Assembly (NCBI GenBank): GCA_900769145.1
Contig: CAAGFN010000152.1
Span: forward strand, 1 to 26,266
Reading direction: 5' to 3'
DNA length: 26,266 nt
DNA from: Rikenellaceae bacterium
GTDB lineage: Bacteria; Bacteroidota; Bacteroidia; Bacteroidales; UBA932
Shown here: positions 17,299-23,234 of the stretch, one piece after another
Numbering within the stretch: the stretch's first letter is position 1
Layout of the letters: the number at the start of each line of letters is the position of its first letter
Program-made: the position numbers and the translations under genes
The notes under the pieces: model-generated
Database searches by the model: none
What the model was told of the DNA's origin: nothing
The model's input: the letters and a program-made list of their open reading frames with translations, nothing else

Positions 17299-20200
17299 TT
17301 ATAAAGTAAACTTGACAGAGAAATTCACTGTTCTCGCATACGGGTAGGCTGTACCCCTCTCCATCTCGATAGACTGGAGGTGGAAGATGTCATTCATGCC
17401 CAGGGTGAATCTCATAGTGCTGAAATGTGCCTTCTTGATAAGCTCCCGAGGCATATCGTAGGACAGCTCGAGAGAACTGAGTGCCAGCGAATTGTAGTTC
17501 TGGACGAAACGGGAGGTCGGCTTGGTGAAGTTGGTCGTGTTCCTGTCAAGGGAAATCTTCTTGTACTTGGCCACGTCGCCAGGCTGCATCCACCTGTCCT
17601 CCATCACCCTTCTGTCCACATTGGAGGCATAGACGTTCACATTCTCAACCTTGTCCACGAGGGTCTGGTTGTATCTCTGCGCTCCGAACTCGTACATAAA
17701 CGAGGTATAGAGTGTGAATCTCTTGTAGGTGAGGTTGAATCCGAATGATCCCTGGGCATCAGGCTCGGTGGTACCGAGAACGACCTGGTCGGAAGCATCC
17801 CACTTGTTGACAATGTCACCTGTACGGCTGAGGAAGACCTCTTCACCGTTTATCGGGTTGATGCCGAGTGACCTCACGCCATAGATTGAGTTGAGGGAAC
17901 CACCCTCGACATACTGGAGGAATGGCATTGTCTGCTTCGCCCTGTCTGGGTCATTGTATGCCAAGTTCTCACGGTACATCTCAATGACTTTCTCGTTGTA
18001 AGCCTTCATTGAATTGGAGATTTTCTCAATCCTGTTGCGGTTGTGGGCCATATTGAGGTTCAAAATCAAGTTCCAGTCCTTGGTCCTGACCGGATTGAGC
18101 CTGAAGTCGAGCTCGAATCCCCTGTTGGAAATTTCACCGACATTGTCCTTGTAGGAAGAGAATCCCGCTGAAGCCGGGAGAGTCACCGAAGTAATGAGGT
18201 CAACCGTCCTCTTGTCATAATACGTGGCTCTCAGGAAAAGGAGGTCGTCAAGGACTCCGAACTCGAAGCCTGCATCGAGAGTATTGGTGGTCTCCCATTT
18301 CAGCTTGGAGTTGCCCAATGCCATCAGGACTGCACCATAACCGGTCTTGTACCACTCATCAGACAGAATCTGGAAGGATGACCTGGCATCGTATGCAGGG
18401 AAGTTGGCCTTACCGGTCTGGCCGAATGACCCCCTGATTTTCAACCTGCTGAGCCATTTCACGTCCTTCAGGGCATCGTAGTTGTGGATATTCAGACCGA
18501 TACCGCCTGACCAGAACGGAGCAAACCTCTTGTCTGTTCCGAATGCGGATGAGCCGTCGAGACGGAATGACGCATCCACGAGGTAAATGTCATCGTATGA
18601 ATAGTTGAGCGATGCCAGGAAACCGAGCATCCTCTTCGTATCCTCGTAGAAGGTACCCTTGTTGTAAACTCTCTCGGCATACATCGGCGAAGAAAGCTGG
18701 CCTGAAGGGAAGCCCACGTAGGTGATGTATTTCGAGGTGGACTTGTCCTCCCTAAGGTTGAATCCGGCAAGAGCGTTGATAGAATGCTTCTTGATGGAGG
18801 TGTTGTAAGACAGGGTTGCAGAGAGATCGACAGTGAAAGCATCGCTGTTGCTGAGATTGTATGTTCCCGATGAAATATTGTCTGAAGTCAACGGGAAGAT
18901 ATTGCCGCTCTGCTTTGACAGCGGGTCGTAGAATGTATCCGACCTGTCAATGTCCTTGGTGAGACTGAGCTGCGCCTTGAACAGGAGGGACGGGATGATA
19001 TGCCAGTTCACGGACAGGTTGTTGAGGAGTTCCTCCCTCTTCTGAGTGGAGAAGTTATGCAGGGTGGCCTCATACAGAGGATTCTCCTTGTTGGAATCCG
19101 TACCCGTTCCCCAATAAGTCATCTGCTCGAGAATCCTGCCGTTCTCGTCCATATACTTGTCGTAAGGCAGCTGGGTGGCATATTTGGAGAAACTTCCGTA
19201 AGGAGAGTCGGCGGAGTTGGTCTGGGTGTAGGAGAAATAGTTCCTGATGCTCAGGCTCCTGTAGTTGTACTGGATGTAGGCACCAGCACCGATGTTCTCC
19301 CTGTTGGAACCCTTCATCACACCTTCCTGATTGTTGTACTTGACATCGATTCCGAAGCGGAGGGCATTGCTTCCACCGTCAATGTAAAGGCTGTGATTGT
19401 GGTTGAAAACAGTTCTGAGCGGCTTTGCAAGCCAGTATGTGTCAACACCTTCCTTGACATTTGCAAGTTTGTTGTAATACTCTTTCTTCAATGCGTACTC
19501 GCTGGTGTATCCGTCGGACTTGTCCACGTCGTAGAAGCCTACCATTCTCTCGAGTTCGAGCTTGTCGGCGGCATTGAGGAGATGGTAGTCGCTCAGGTCC
19601 GGTGCAGTTACAGAACCGGTAAAGTTGTATGAGACATTGAGTTTGCCCGGCTTTGGAGTCACGGTAGTGATGACTACGACGCCGTTGGCAGCCCTCGAAC
19701 CGTAAAGTGCAGTAGCAGCAGCATCCTTGAGGATGGTGATGGACTCGATACGGTTAGGGTCAAAGTCATACAATGTCGTGGCACTGATCTCGAAACCGTC
19801 CATAATGAAGGTTGGAAGGTTCGGATTGTCGCGCAGGTTCTGCTCTGAAAGGTCGCCGGCGTCAAGCTGGTTGAAGTTGCCCATGCCGGATTGTCCTCGT
19901 ATGTACATCTCCGGAACGGCATTAGGATTGGAACCCATAAGGTTGTTGTCCACAATCCTGAATGACGGATCGAAGTTCTGGATAGCCTTGATTACATTGG
20001 TCTTCGAAGCCTTCATCAAGTCTTCATTGGTGATAGTGATAGAGTTACCGGTGAAGGACTCCTGCTTGATGTTGGCATAGCCGGTAACCACGACTTTGGT
20101 GATGAAATGCACATCCTCTTCCAATGTGACATTGATGACCGGGTTGCCGGTGTAAGTTTTCTCAACGGTCTTGTAGCCTACCGAGGAGAACTCCAGGACA

Positions 20201-20439
20201 ATTGCCCCCTCCCGTGGAGGAATGTTGAGCTTGAAGGTTCCGTCCTCTTCTGTTGCGACACCGATTGTCGTACCCTTCAAGACGACGGCAACTCCAGGTT
20301 GTGGAAAGTCCTTGACATCCACGACCCTTCCGGAAATTGTCACTCCTTTGTCATCGGCGTATGCCCTGTTGGCAACAGGAAGCACAGCCGTGAAAAGAGA
20401 AACAATCACGGACAGTTTCAAGATTAGATCTTTTCTCAT
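17299..20439 (-). CDS. SusC/RagA-family TonB-dependent outer-membrane transporter
   Basis: The protein has 1046 residues. A signal peptide spans about 1-28 (cut near ANRAYA). Residues 30-110 form the carboxypeptidase-D-like regulatory domain (VTISGRVVDVKDFPQPGVAV, VLEFSSVGYKTVEKTY). A TonB-box-like stretch KVVVTGYANIK lies at 115-125. The plug follows, with MYIRGQSGMGN at about 178-188 and the SusC signature ESITILKDAAATALYGSRAA at 232-251. The rest is the beta-barrel, ending YPYARTVNFSVKFTL with the terminal aromatic strand expected for barrel insertion. It imports ligands handed over by SusD using TonB energy. It is the first gene of the operon, with a perfect promoter upstream, and no ECF sigma, anti-sigma or hybrid two-component regulator is adjacent. 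Confidence 0.96.
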   Translation of the reverse strand: MRKDLILKLSVIVSLFTAVLPVANRAYADDKGVTISGRVVDVKDFPQPGVAVVLKGTTIGVATEEDGTFKLNIPPREGAIVLEFSSVGYKTVEKTYTGNPVINVTLEEDVHFITKVVVTGYANIKQESFTGNSITITNEDLMKASKTNVIKAIQNFDPSFRIVDNNLMGSNPNAVPEMYIRGQSGMGNFNQLDAGDLSEQNLRDNPNLPTFIMDGFEISATTLYDFDPNRIESITILKDAAATALYGSRAANGVVVITTVTPKPGKLNVSYNFTGSVTAPDLSDYHLLNAADKLELERMVGFYDVDKSDGYTSEYALKKEYYNKLANVKEGVDTYWLAKPLRTVFNHNHSLYIDGGSNALRFGIDVKYNNQEGVMKGSNRENIGAGAYIQYNYRSLSIRNYFSYTQTNSADSPYGSFSKYATQLPYDKYMDENGRILEQMTYWGTGTDSNKENPLYEATLHNFSTQKREELLNNLSVNWHIIPSLLFKAQLSLTKDIDRSDTFYDPLSKQSGNIFPLTSDNISSGTYNLSNSDAFTVDLSATLSYNTSIKKHSINALAGFNLREDKSTSKYITYVGFPSGQLSSPMYAERVYNKGTFYEDTKRMLGFLASLNYSYDDIYLVDASFRLDGSSAFGTDKRFAPFWSGGIGLNIHNYDALKDVKWLSRLKIRGSFGQTGKANFPAYDARSSFQILSDEWYKTGYGAVLMALGNSKLKWETTNTLDAGFEFGVLDDLLFLRATYYDKRTVDLITSVTLPASAGFSSYKDNVGEISNRGFELDFRLNPVRTKDWNLILNLNMAHNRNRIEKISNSMKAYNEKVIEMYRENLAYNDPDRAKQTMPFLQYVEGGSLNSIYGVRSLGINPINGEEVFLSRTGDIVNKWDASDQVVLGTTEPDAQGSFGFNLTYKRFTLYTSFMYEFGAQRYNQTLVDKVENVNVYASNVDRRVMEDRWMQPGDVAKYKKISLDRNTTNFTKPTSRFVQNYNSLALSSLELSYDMPRELIKKAHFSTMRFTLGMNDIFHLQSIEMERGTAYPYARTVNFSVKFTL

Positions 20440-20479
20440 AATATTTAAGCTAGTTAACTGTTTTCATAGTTTATTGCCG

Positions 20480-20506
20480 GGGATGACTACAAAGACAAAT
20501 CATCCC
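20480..20506 (-). promoter_or_regulatory. Hairpin in the susC 5' leader
   Basis: GGGATGA (20480-20486) and TCATCCC (20500-20506) form a 7-bp stem with a 13-nt loop inside the roughly 100-nt leader. A rival 7-bp pairing (20504-20510 with 20539-20545) shares three bases, but its far arm may lie at or before the transcription start. Confidence 0.35.
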
Positions 20507-20547
20507 GGTTCCAGGAAGCGGAAAGAGCCACTTCGTAAAACCGGGTG

Positions 20548-20579
20548 CAAAGGTAGAATAATAGAATAATTATACAAAA
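20548..20579 (-). promoter_or_regulatory. Promoter of the SusC-led operon
   Basis: On the minus strand there is TTTTG (-33; 20579-20575), a 19-nt spacer and TACCTTTG (-7; 20555-20548), a full match to the Bacteroidota housekeeping promoter TTTG-N19-TAnnTTTG. Transcription would start near 20541, leaving about a 100-nt leader before the susC ATG. Confidence 0.8.
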
Positions 20580-20630
20580 CTTGATGAATAATTTGCAATA
20601 ATTATACGTCAAGTTTTGACATATGTCAAA
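20565..20630. promoter_or_regulatory. Repeat cluster over and upstream of the SusC promoter (candidate operator)
   Basis: Three elements overlap here. An 11-bp direct repeat AATAATTATAC is at 20565-20575 and 20597-20607 (32 bp apart, about three helical turns). A 10-bp inverted repeat CAAAACTTGA / TCAAGTTTTG is at 20575-20584 and 20609-20618. A perfect 16-bp palindrome TTTGACATATGTCAAA is at 20615-20630. The first copies cover the -33 box, the place expected for a regulator site. The palindrome could instead be the end of the adjacent truncated gene's terminator. Confidence 0.45.
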
Positions 20631-20886
20631 GAATAGAGTTCTTCGCCTCAATGAGAAGGTCGCCCAATTCCCTGACGTCCCTGACAATGAAATCCGGCGG
20701 GAAGAATTCAGGTTCAGGATTGTTCCTGGCATCCTCCGCAACCTTCAAGGCGGTGTCAAGAGTTGTTTCACCGGAGAGCACGAGGACACCCACGGCTCCG
20801 GCATTGTGGGCCATTGCGGTATCGGTATAAATCCTGTCACCGGCCATTATGATTTCGTCCACCTCCAGGCCGTGACGGTGGTTCCT
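20626..20886 (-). pseudogene. 5'-truncated HAD-IIA (NagD-like) phosphatase tail
   Basis: About 80 in-frame codons read HGLEVDEIIMAGDRIYTDTA..., then GVLVLSGETT and FFPPDFIVRDVRELGDLL before a TGA stop. This is the C-terminal part of NagD/AraL-type HAD-IIA phosphatases: IIMAGDRIYTD carries the conserved motif-4 Asp cluster. The family is normally about 260 residues and needs the N-terminal DxDGT nucleophile, which is absent. Upstream the reading frame stops within a few codons (TGA at about 20900) and gives way to palindromic repeats, so the 5' two thirds are lost. The intact tail suggests recent truncation. Expression as a functional enzyme is very unlikely. Confidence 0.75.
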
Positions 20887-20911
20887 TTCACCGTTTCATT
20901 AATCGGATTGC

Positions 20912-20999
20912 AAAACGGCCGGGAAATACGGGAAATCCCGGACATTTCGCATCCGGGAAGACCAAACGGCCGGGAATCCCTGTATTTCCCGGCCGTTTT
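20912..20999. repeat. Palindromic repeat, double unit (GGCCGGGAAAT family)
   Basis: The outer arms AAAACGGCCGGGAAATAC (20912-20929) and its exact reverse complement (20982-20999) form a perfect 18-bp inverted repeat. Inside, a second arm at 20964-20976 makes a rival 13-bp hairpin with 20986-20998 (9-nt loop). Further CCGGGA/TCCCGG pieces lie between. The sequence recurs beyond the tRNA at 21572-21606 and partly at 21641-21658. Confidence 0.85.
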
Positions 21000-21094
21000 A
21001 ATTCACCTGCCAAAGAATAGCGAGGTGTCGTCTGCGCTTTCTTTTGCAGTCTGCGAACGTCATCGCTCAGACACTTACTTGAAACCGCCGCATA

Positions 21095-21127
21095 CCCACC
21101 CCGTTGTCGACGGGATGAAGCCGTGGG
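21095..21127. other. Nested hairpin of unknown role
   Basis: CCCAC (21095-21099) can pair with GTGGG (21123-21127), and inside it CCCGT (21100-21104) with ACGGG (21110-21114) around a 5-nt loop, leaving the bulge ATGAAGCC. It may be a decayed transposon end or a small structured RNA, but nothing else supports either reading. Confidence 0.3.
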
Positions 21128-21221
21128 CCTAAACTGTGATGACGCAATAGGGAAAGTGTCGCAGGGTTCCTGTATGAATTGCGGATAATCAGTATCGTAA
21201 GCAAAAAAAGTTGAAAAAAAG

Positions 21222-21252
21222 TTTGTATTTCCAAAATCAATGCGTATCTTTG
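21222..21252 (+). promoter_or_regulatory. Promoter of tRNA-Leu
   Basis: TTTG (21222-21225), a 19-nt spacer and TATCTTTG (21245-21252) match the Bacteroidota consensus fully. The tRNA begins 27 nt after the -7 box, leaving a short 5' leader for RNase P to remove. Confidence 0.8.
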
Positions 21253-21278
21253 CAGTCCCAAAGAGAATAAATCTACCT

Positions 21279-21361
21279 GCGGATGTGGTGAAATGGTAGA
21301 CACGCTACTTTGAGGGGGTAGTGGGCGTTGGCCTGTGTGAGTTCGAGTCTCACCATCCGCA
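21279..21361 (+). tRNA. tRNA-Leu (anticodon GAG)
   Basis: This is an 83-nt class II tRNA. The acceptor stem GCGGATG/CATCCGC pairs perfectly over 7 bp, with discriminator A at 21361. The D-loop contains AAATGGTAGA. The anticodon stem CTACT/GGTAG encloses the loop TTGAGGG with anticodon GAG (reads CUU/CUC). A long variable arm follows, as expected for Leu, then the T arm GTGAG-TTCGAGT-CTCAC. CCA is not encoded, so it must be added by the CCA enzyme. The gene is a single transcription unit with its own promoter and terminator. Confidence 0.96.
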
Positions 21362-21364
21362 CTG

Positions 21365-21403
21365 AAAAGGAAGTTATCTGAACAACAGATGGCTTCCTTT
21401 TTT
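21365..21403 (+). terminator. Intrinsic terminator of tRNA-Leu
   Basis: AAAAGGAAG-TT-ATCTG (21365-21380) pairs with CAGAT-GG-CTTCCTTTT (21386-21401) around the loop AACAA, with two T-G wobbles. The stem runs straight into a run of six or more T, starting 3 nt after the tRNA end. Confidence 0.85.
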
Positions 21404-21453
21404 AGTTGAACCCTCCCAGACTCGGACTCACACCGCCCCCGAGGGGCTGTCAG

Positions 21454-21485
21454 GGCTCAACGTAAAATCGGCTCAACGTAAAATC
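21454..21485. repeat. Tandem 16-bp direct repeat
   Basis: GGCTCAACGTAAAATC occurs twice back to back with no mismatch (21454-21469 and 21470-21485), about 90 nt after the tRNA. The function is unknown; it may be a simple slippage duplication. Confidence 0.85.
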
Positions 21486-21571
21486 TCGGTTGATTTGCAT
21501 TATTTGTGCAGCCGGTCGGCGTATTTGCAGGCTGCGGTGCCGTGCGTCAGGATTCAGGGCCAGGCGATGTA

Positions 21572-21606
21572 AAACGGCCGGGATTTCCCGCATTTCCCGG
21601 CCGTTT
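21572..21606. repeat. Palindromic repeat, single unit (GGCCGGGAAAT family)
   Basis: AAACGGCCGGGA (21572-21583) pairs with TCCCGGCCGTTT (21595-21606), a perfect 12-bp stem with an 11-nt loop. The sequence is nearly the same as the inner hairpin at 20964-20998. Confidence 0.85.
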
Positions 21607-21640
21607 CGTTTGTCAAAAAGCAAAATGTCCGTAAATCACG

Positions 21641-21658
21641 GCATTTCCCGGCCATTTT
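21641..21658. repeat. Degenerate half copy of the palindromic repeat
   Basis: GCATTTCCCGGCCATTTT keeps the right arm of the neighbouring unit with one change (CCGTTT to CCATTT). The left arm is replaced by CCGTAAATCACGG, itself a small hairpin. Confidence 0.6.
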
Positions 21659-21860
21659 CAGATGTCGTCCTTTTGCGCTGAAGCGCGAATCGCAGAAGGA
21701 CCTGAAAGAATGAGAAAATGTAACCTGTTGGCAGCAGTTGTACTGTTAGCGGACAATCATTCAAAAAAGCAAAAAATCGGGGAATTTTTGCTCTATTCGC
21801 AGAGGTTCGCCACTGAGTTACGGGCAACAAATGCAAAATGGAACGTCTCCTGGAGACGCT

Positions 21861-21908
21861 TACAAAAAAGGTGACCCGGAAAACTACAAAAAAGGTGACC
21901 CGGAAAAC
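21861..21908. repeat. Tandem 24-bp direct repeat covering the mdh terminator arm
   Basis: The 24-bp unit beginning TACAAAAAAGGTGACCCGG is present at 21861-21884 and 21885-21908 without mismatch. Each copy carries one GGTGACC arm and an A6 tract (T6 on the minus strand). Confidence 0.9.
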
Positions 21909-21917
21909 CAGGTCACC
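21888..21917 (-). terminator. Intrinsic terminator of mdh
   Basis: On the minus strand, GGTGACC (21917-21911), a 10-nt loop and GGTCACC (21900-21894) are followed by TTTTTT (21893-21888), about 97 nt past the mdh stop. A second GGTCACC-TTTTTT (21876-21864), made by the 24-bp duplication, could pair with the same 5' arm over a longer loop. Confidence 0.8.
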
Positions 21918-22013
21918 AGATATATCCATTAGAACAATGCAGCTTAGGCATTACCACAGGGATGTCACAACAACATTGTAGCAATGCTGCTGAGGGCATT
22001 GTCCAGGATGAGA

Positions 22014-23009
22014 CTACAGATTCGGATTGACGCTCTTCCAGTCAGCAACTGCAGGGATGATTCCGAGAGCAATAATCTCGTCACGCATCTTGCAGAGATG
22101 TGCGTAAGAAGCATCGAGGGCAGCGAGTTCCTCGGCTGTGCCATTGATCTCACCGAAGTGAACACCAGTCTCGTCAATTACTGTAGGCATTGCCATCATC
22201 ACGTTCTGGTACTTCTCATTGTTAACGTAAGTACCTGCAGGCCAGGTGAATTTCTCACCACCCATAGCAGCGGCAATCATCTTCACTGAATTGAGGGCAG
22301 GGCTCTGGAATGAAGAACGGCCACGAAGCTTGATAATTTCAGCGCCACCCTGGATTACATTGTGCTTGATCTCCTCGAATCTCTCAGCGCTGAGCTTGGT
22401 ACCAAGAAGTTCTGAAAGCGGAGTGCCGTCAACCTTTACCTGTGATGCGAATACAGCCATCTGCTCACCGTGACCACCGTAAGTGTTGCAACCGGTCACC
22501 TTGCACTGCTGAACGCCGAACTCCTCAGCGAGGGCTGTCTGGAAACGGGTTGAGTCGAGAGCGGCAAGAGTTGTAACCTGAGAAGGCTTGAGACCTGAGT
22601 GGAGAAGCACTACGAGACCGGTAAGGTCAGCAGGGTTGAAAATCACAACCACATGCTTCACGTCCGGGCAATATTTCTTTACGTTCTTTCCAAAATCCTC
22701 TGCAATCTGGCAGTTGCCCTTGAGGAGATCCTCGCGGGTCATACCCTCCTTACGAGGAGCACCGCCTGAAGAAATAATGTACTTTGCGTCCTTGAAAGCC
22801 ACTTCAGGATCAGTTGTCCAGGTGATGTTGGCACCCTCGAAAGCACAGTGGTTCATTTCAGCGGCAACGCCCTTGAGACCCGGCTCATAGACATCGTAGA
22901 GGCAGAGATTCGGAGTAAGGCCAAGGAGCATGGCGGTCTGGGCCATGTTCGAACCGATCATTCCGGCAGCACCGACGATTGTCAGTTTTTCATTGGTAAG
23001 AAACTTCAT
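22014..23009 (-). CDS. mdh: Malate dehydrogenase (NAD-dependent)
   Basis: The 331-residue product interconverts malate and oxaloacetate in the cytoplasm, in the reductive (fumarate-forming) branch used by Bacteroidota as well as the TCA cycle. The Rossmann motif GAAGMIGS lies at 13-20. The mobile-loop arginines are R86 and R92 (GGAPRKEGMTR), the catalytic Asp-Arg lie in LDSTR (D152, R155), and the catalytic His is H180 in NTYGGHGEQM. The GGAPRKEG loop fits malate rather than lactate specificity. The length and N-terminus MKFLTNEKLTIVGAAGMIG agree with the Bacteroidales form. The gene is monocistronic, with a promoter-like -7 box upstream and a clear terminator downstream. Confidence 0.95.
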   Translation of the reverse strand: MKFLTNEKLTIVGAAGMIGSNMAQTAMLLGLTPNLCLYDVYEPGLKGVAAEMNHCAFEGANITWTTDPEVAFKDAKYIISSGGAPRKEGMTREDLLKGNCQIAEDFGKNVKKYCPDVKHVVVIFNPADLTGLVVLLHSGLKPSQVTTLAALDSTRFQTALAEEFGVQQCKVTGCNTYGGHGEQMAVFASQVKVDGTPLSELLGTKLSAERFEEIKHNVIQGGAEIIKLRGRSSFQSPALNSVKMIAAAMGGEKFTWPAGTYVNNEKYQNVMMAMPTVIDETGVHFGEINGTAEELAALDASYAHLCKMRDEIIALGIIPAVADWKSVNPNL

Positions 23010-23068
23010 AATTTCAATATAATTAATGTGTTATACTTTCAAAACAATCAATATCCTGTTTCGGGATG

Positions 23069-23076
23069 CAAATATA
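23069..23076 (-). promoter_or_regulatory. Probable -7 box for mdh
   Basis: On the minus strand this reads TATATTTG, matching TAnnTTTG, about 60 nt upstream of the mdh ATG. The -33 position holds only a T-run (23100-23093), not a clear TTTG. Confidence 0.5.
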
Positions 23077-23137
23077 GCAATTTAGTAATACGAAAAAAAA
23101 TAACTTGCTTCAGATTTGCATCTGATTTCCGAGGTCA

Positions 23138-23177
23138 GATTTCTCGACTGTGCGCTCTGCGCTCCGCTCGAAATGAC
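23138..23177. repeat. REP-like intergenic element
   Basis: The stretch GATTTCTCGACTG ... CCGCTCGAAATGACA has ends that are imperfect reverse complements (ATTTCTCGA / TCGAAAT) around a GC-rich core (TGCGCTCTGCGCTCCGC). It resembles the TTTCGAG...TCGAAAT type of dispersed intergenic repeat found in many bacterial genomes. It lies between the S41 peptidase stop and the mdh promoter. Only one copy is seen in this window. Confidence 0.45.
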
Positions 23178-23234
23178 AGGCCATCCAGTCAACCTCAGCG
23201 GTAGGCGGAAATCAATCAAGCGCAACATCAGCAA

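Larger units (their letters stand above)
20887..21221. other. Non-coding stretch between the NagD remnant and the tRNA promoter
   Basis: No supportable protein gene is seen here. It contains the double palindromic repeat (20912-20999), unexplained sequence from 21000 to 21090, a nested hairpin at 21095-21127 (CCCAC and CCCGT pairing with ACGGG and GTGGG) and AT-rich sequence leading to the tRNA promoter. Short open frames in it lack any family resemblance. Confidence 0.6.
21404..21860. other. Non-coding stretch with short repeats
   Basis: I see no supportable gene. It holds a 16-bp tandem direct repeat GGCTCAACGTAAAATC (21454-21469, 21470-21485), palindromic repeat copies (21572-21606, 21641-21658) and a near-perfect hairpin CGTCTCC-T-GGAGACG (21844-21858). 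Overlapping open frames on both strands are low-complexity and resemble no family I know. Confidence 0.6.

Noticed and set aside
15030..20439. A polysaccharide utilisation locus
   Set aside because: SusC and SusD are present, but no glycoside hydrolase, polysaccharide lyase, sulfatase or hybrid two-component regulator accompanies them; the only enzyme in the operon is a protease.
21067..21303. Minus-strand 78-codon open frame across the tRNA promoter
   Set aside because: It overlaps the tRNA-Leu promoter and 5' end and resembles no protein family.
21279..21361. tRNA-Leu as an integration site of a mobile island
   Set aside because: No integrase, and no direct copy of the tRNA 3' end is found downstream in this window.
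21662..21874. Plus-strand 70-codon open frame
   Set aside because: It has no recognisable domain, sits in repeat-rich DNA and has no promoter or conserved start.
21454..21908. CRISPR array
   Set aside because: The repeats are adjacent tandem duplications without spacers of regular length, and no cas genes are present.
21636..21929. Minus-strand 97-codon open frame
   Set aside because: It runs through the 24-bp tandem repeat, the mdh terminator and a palindromic repeat; its composition looks like translated repeat DNA.
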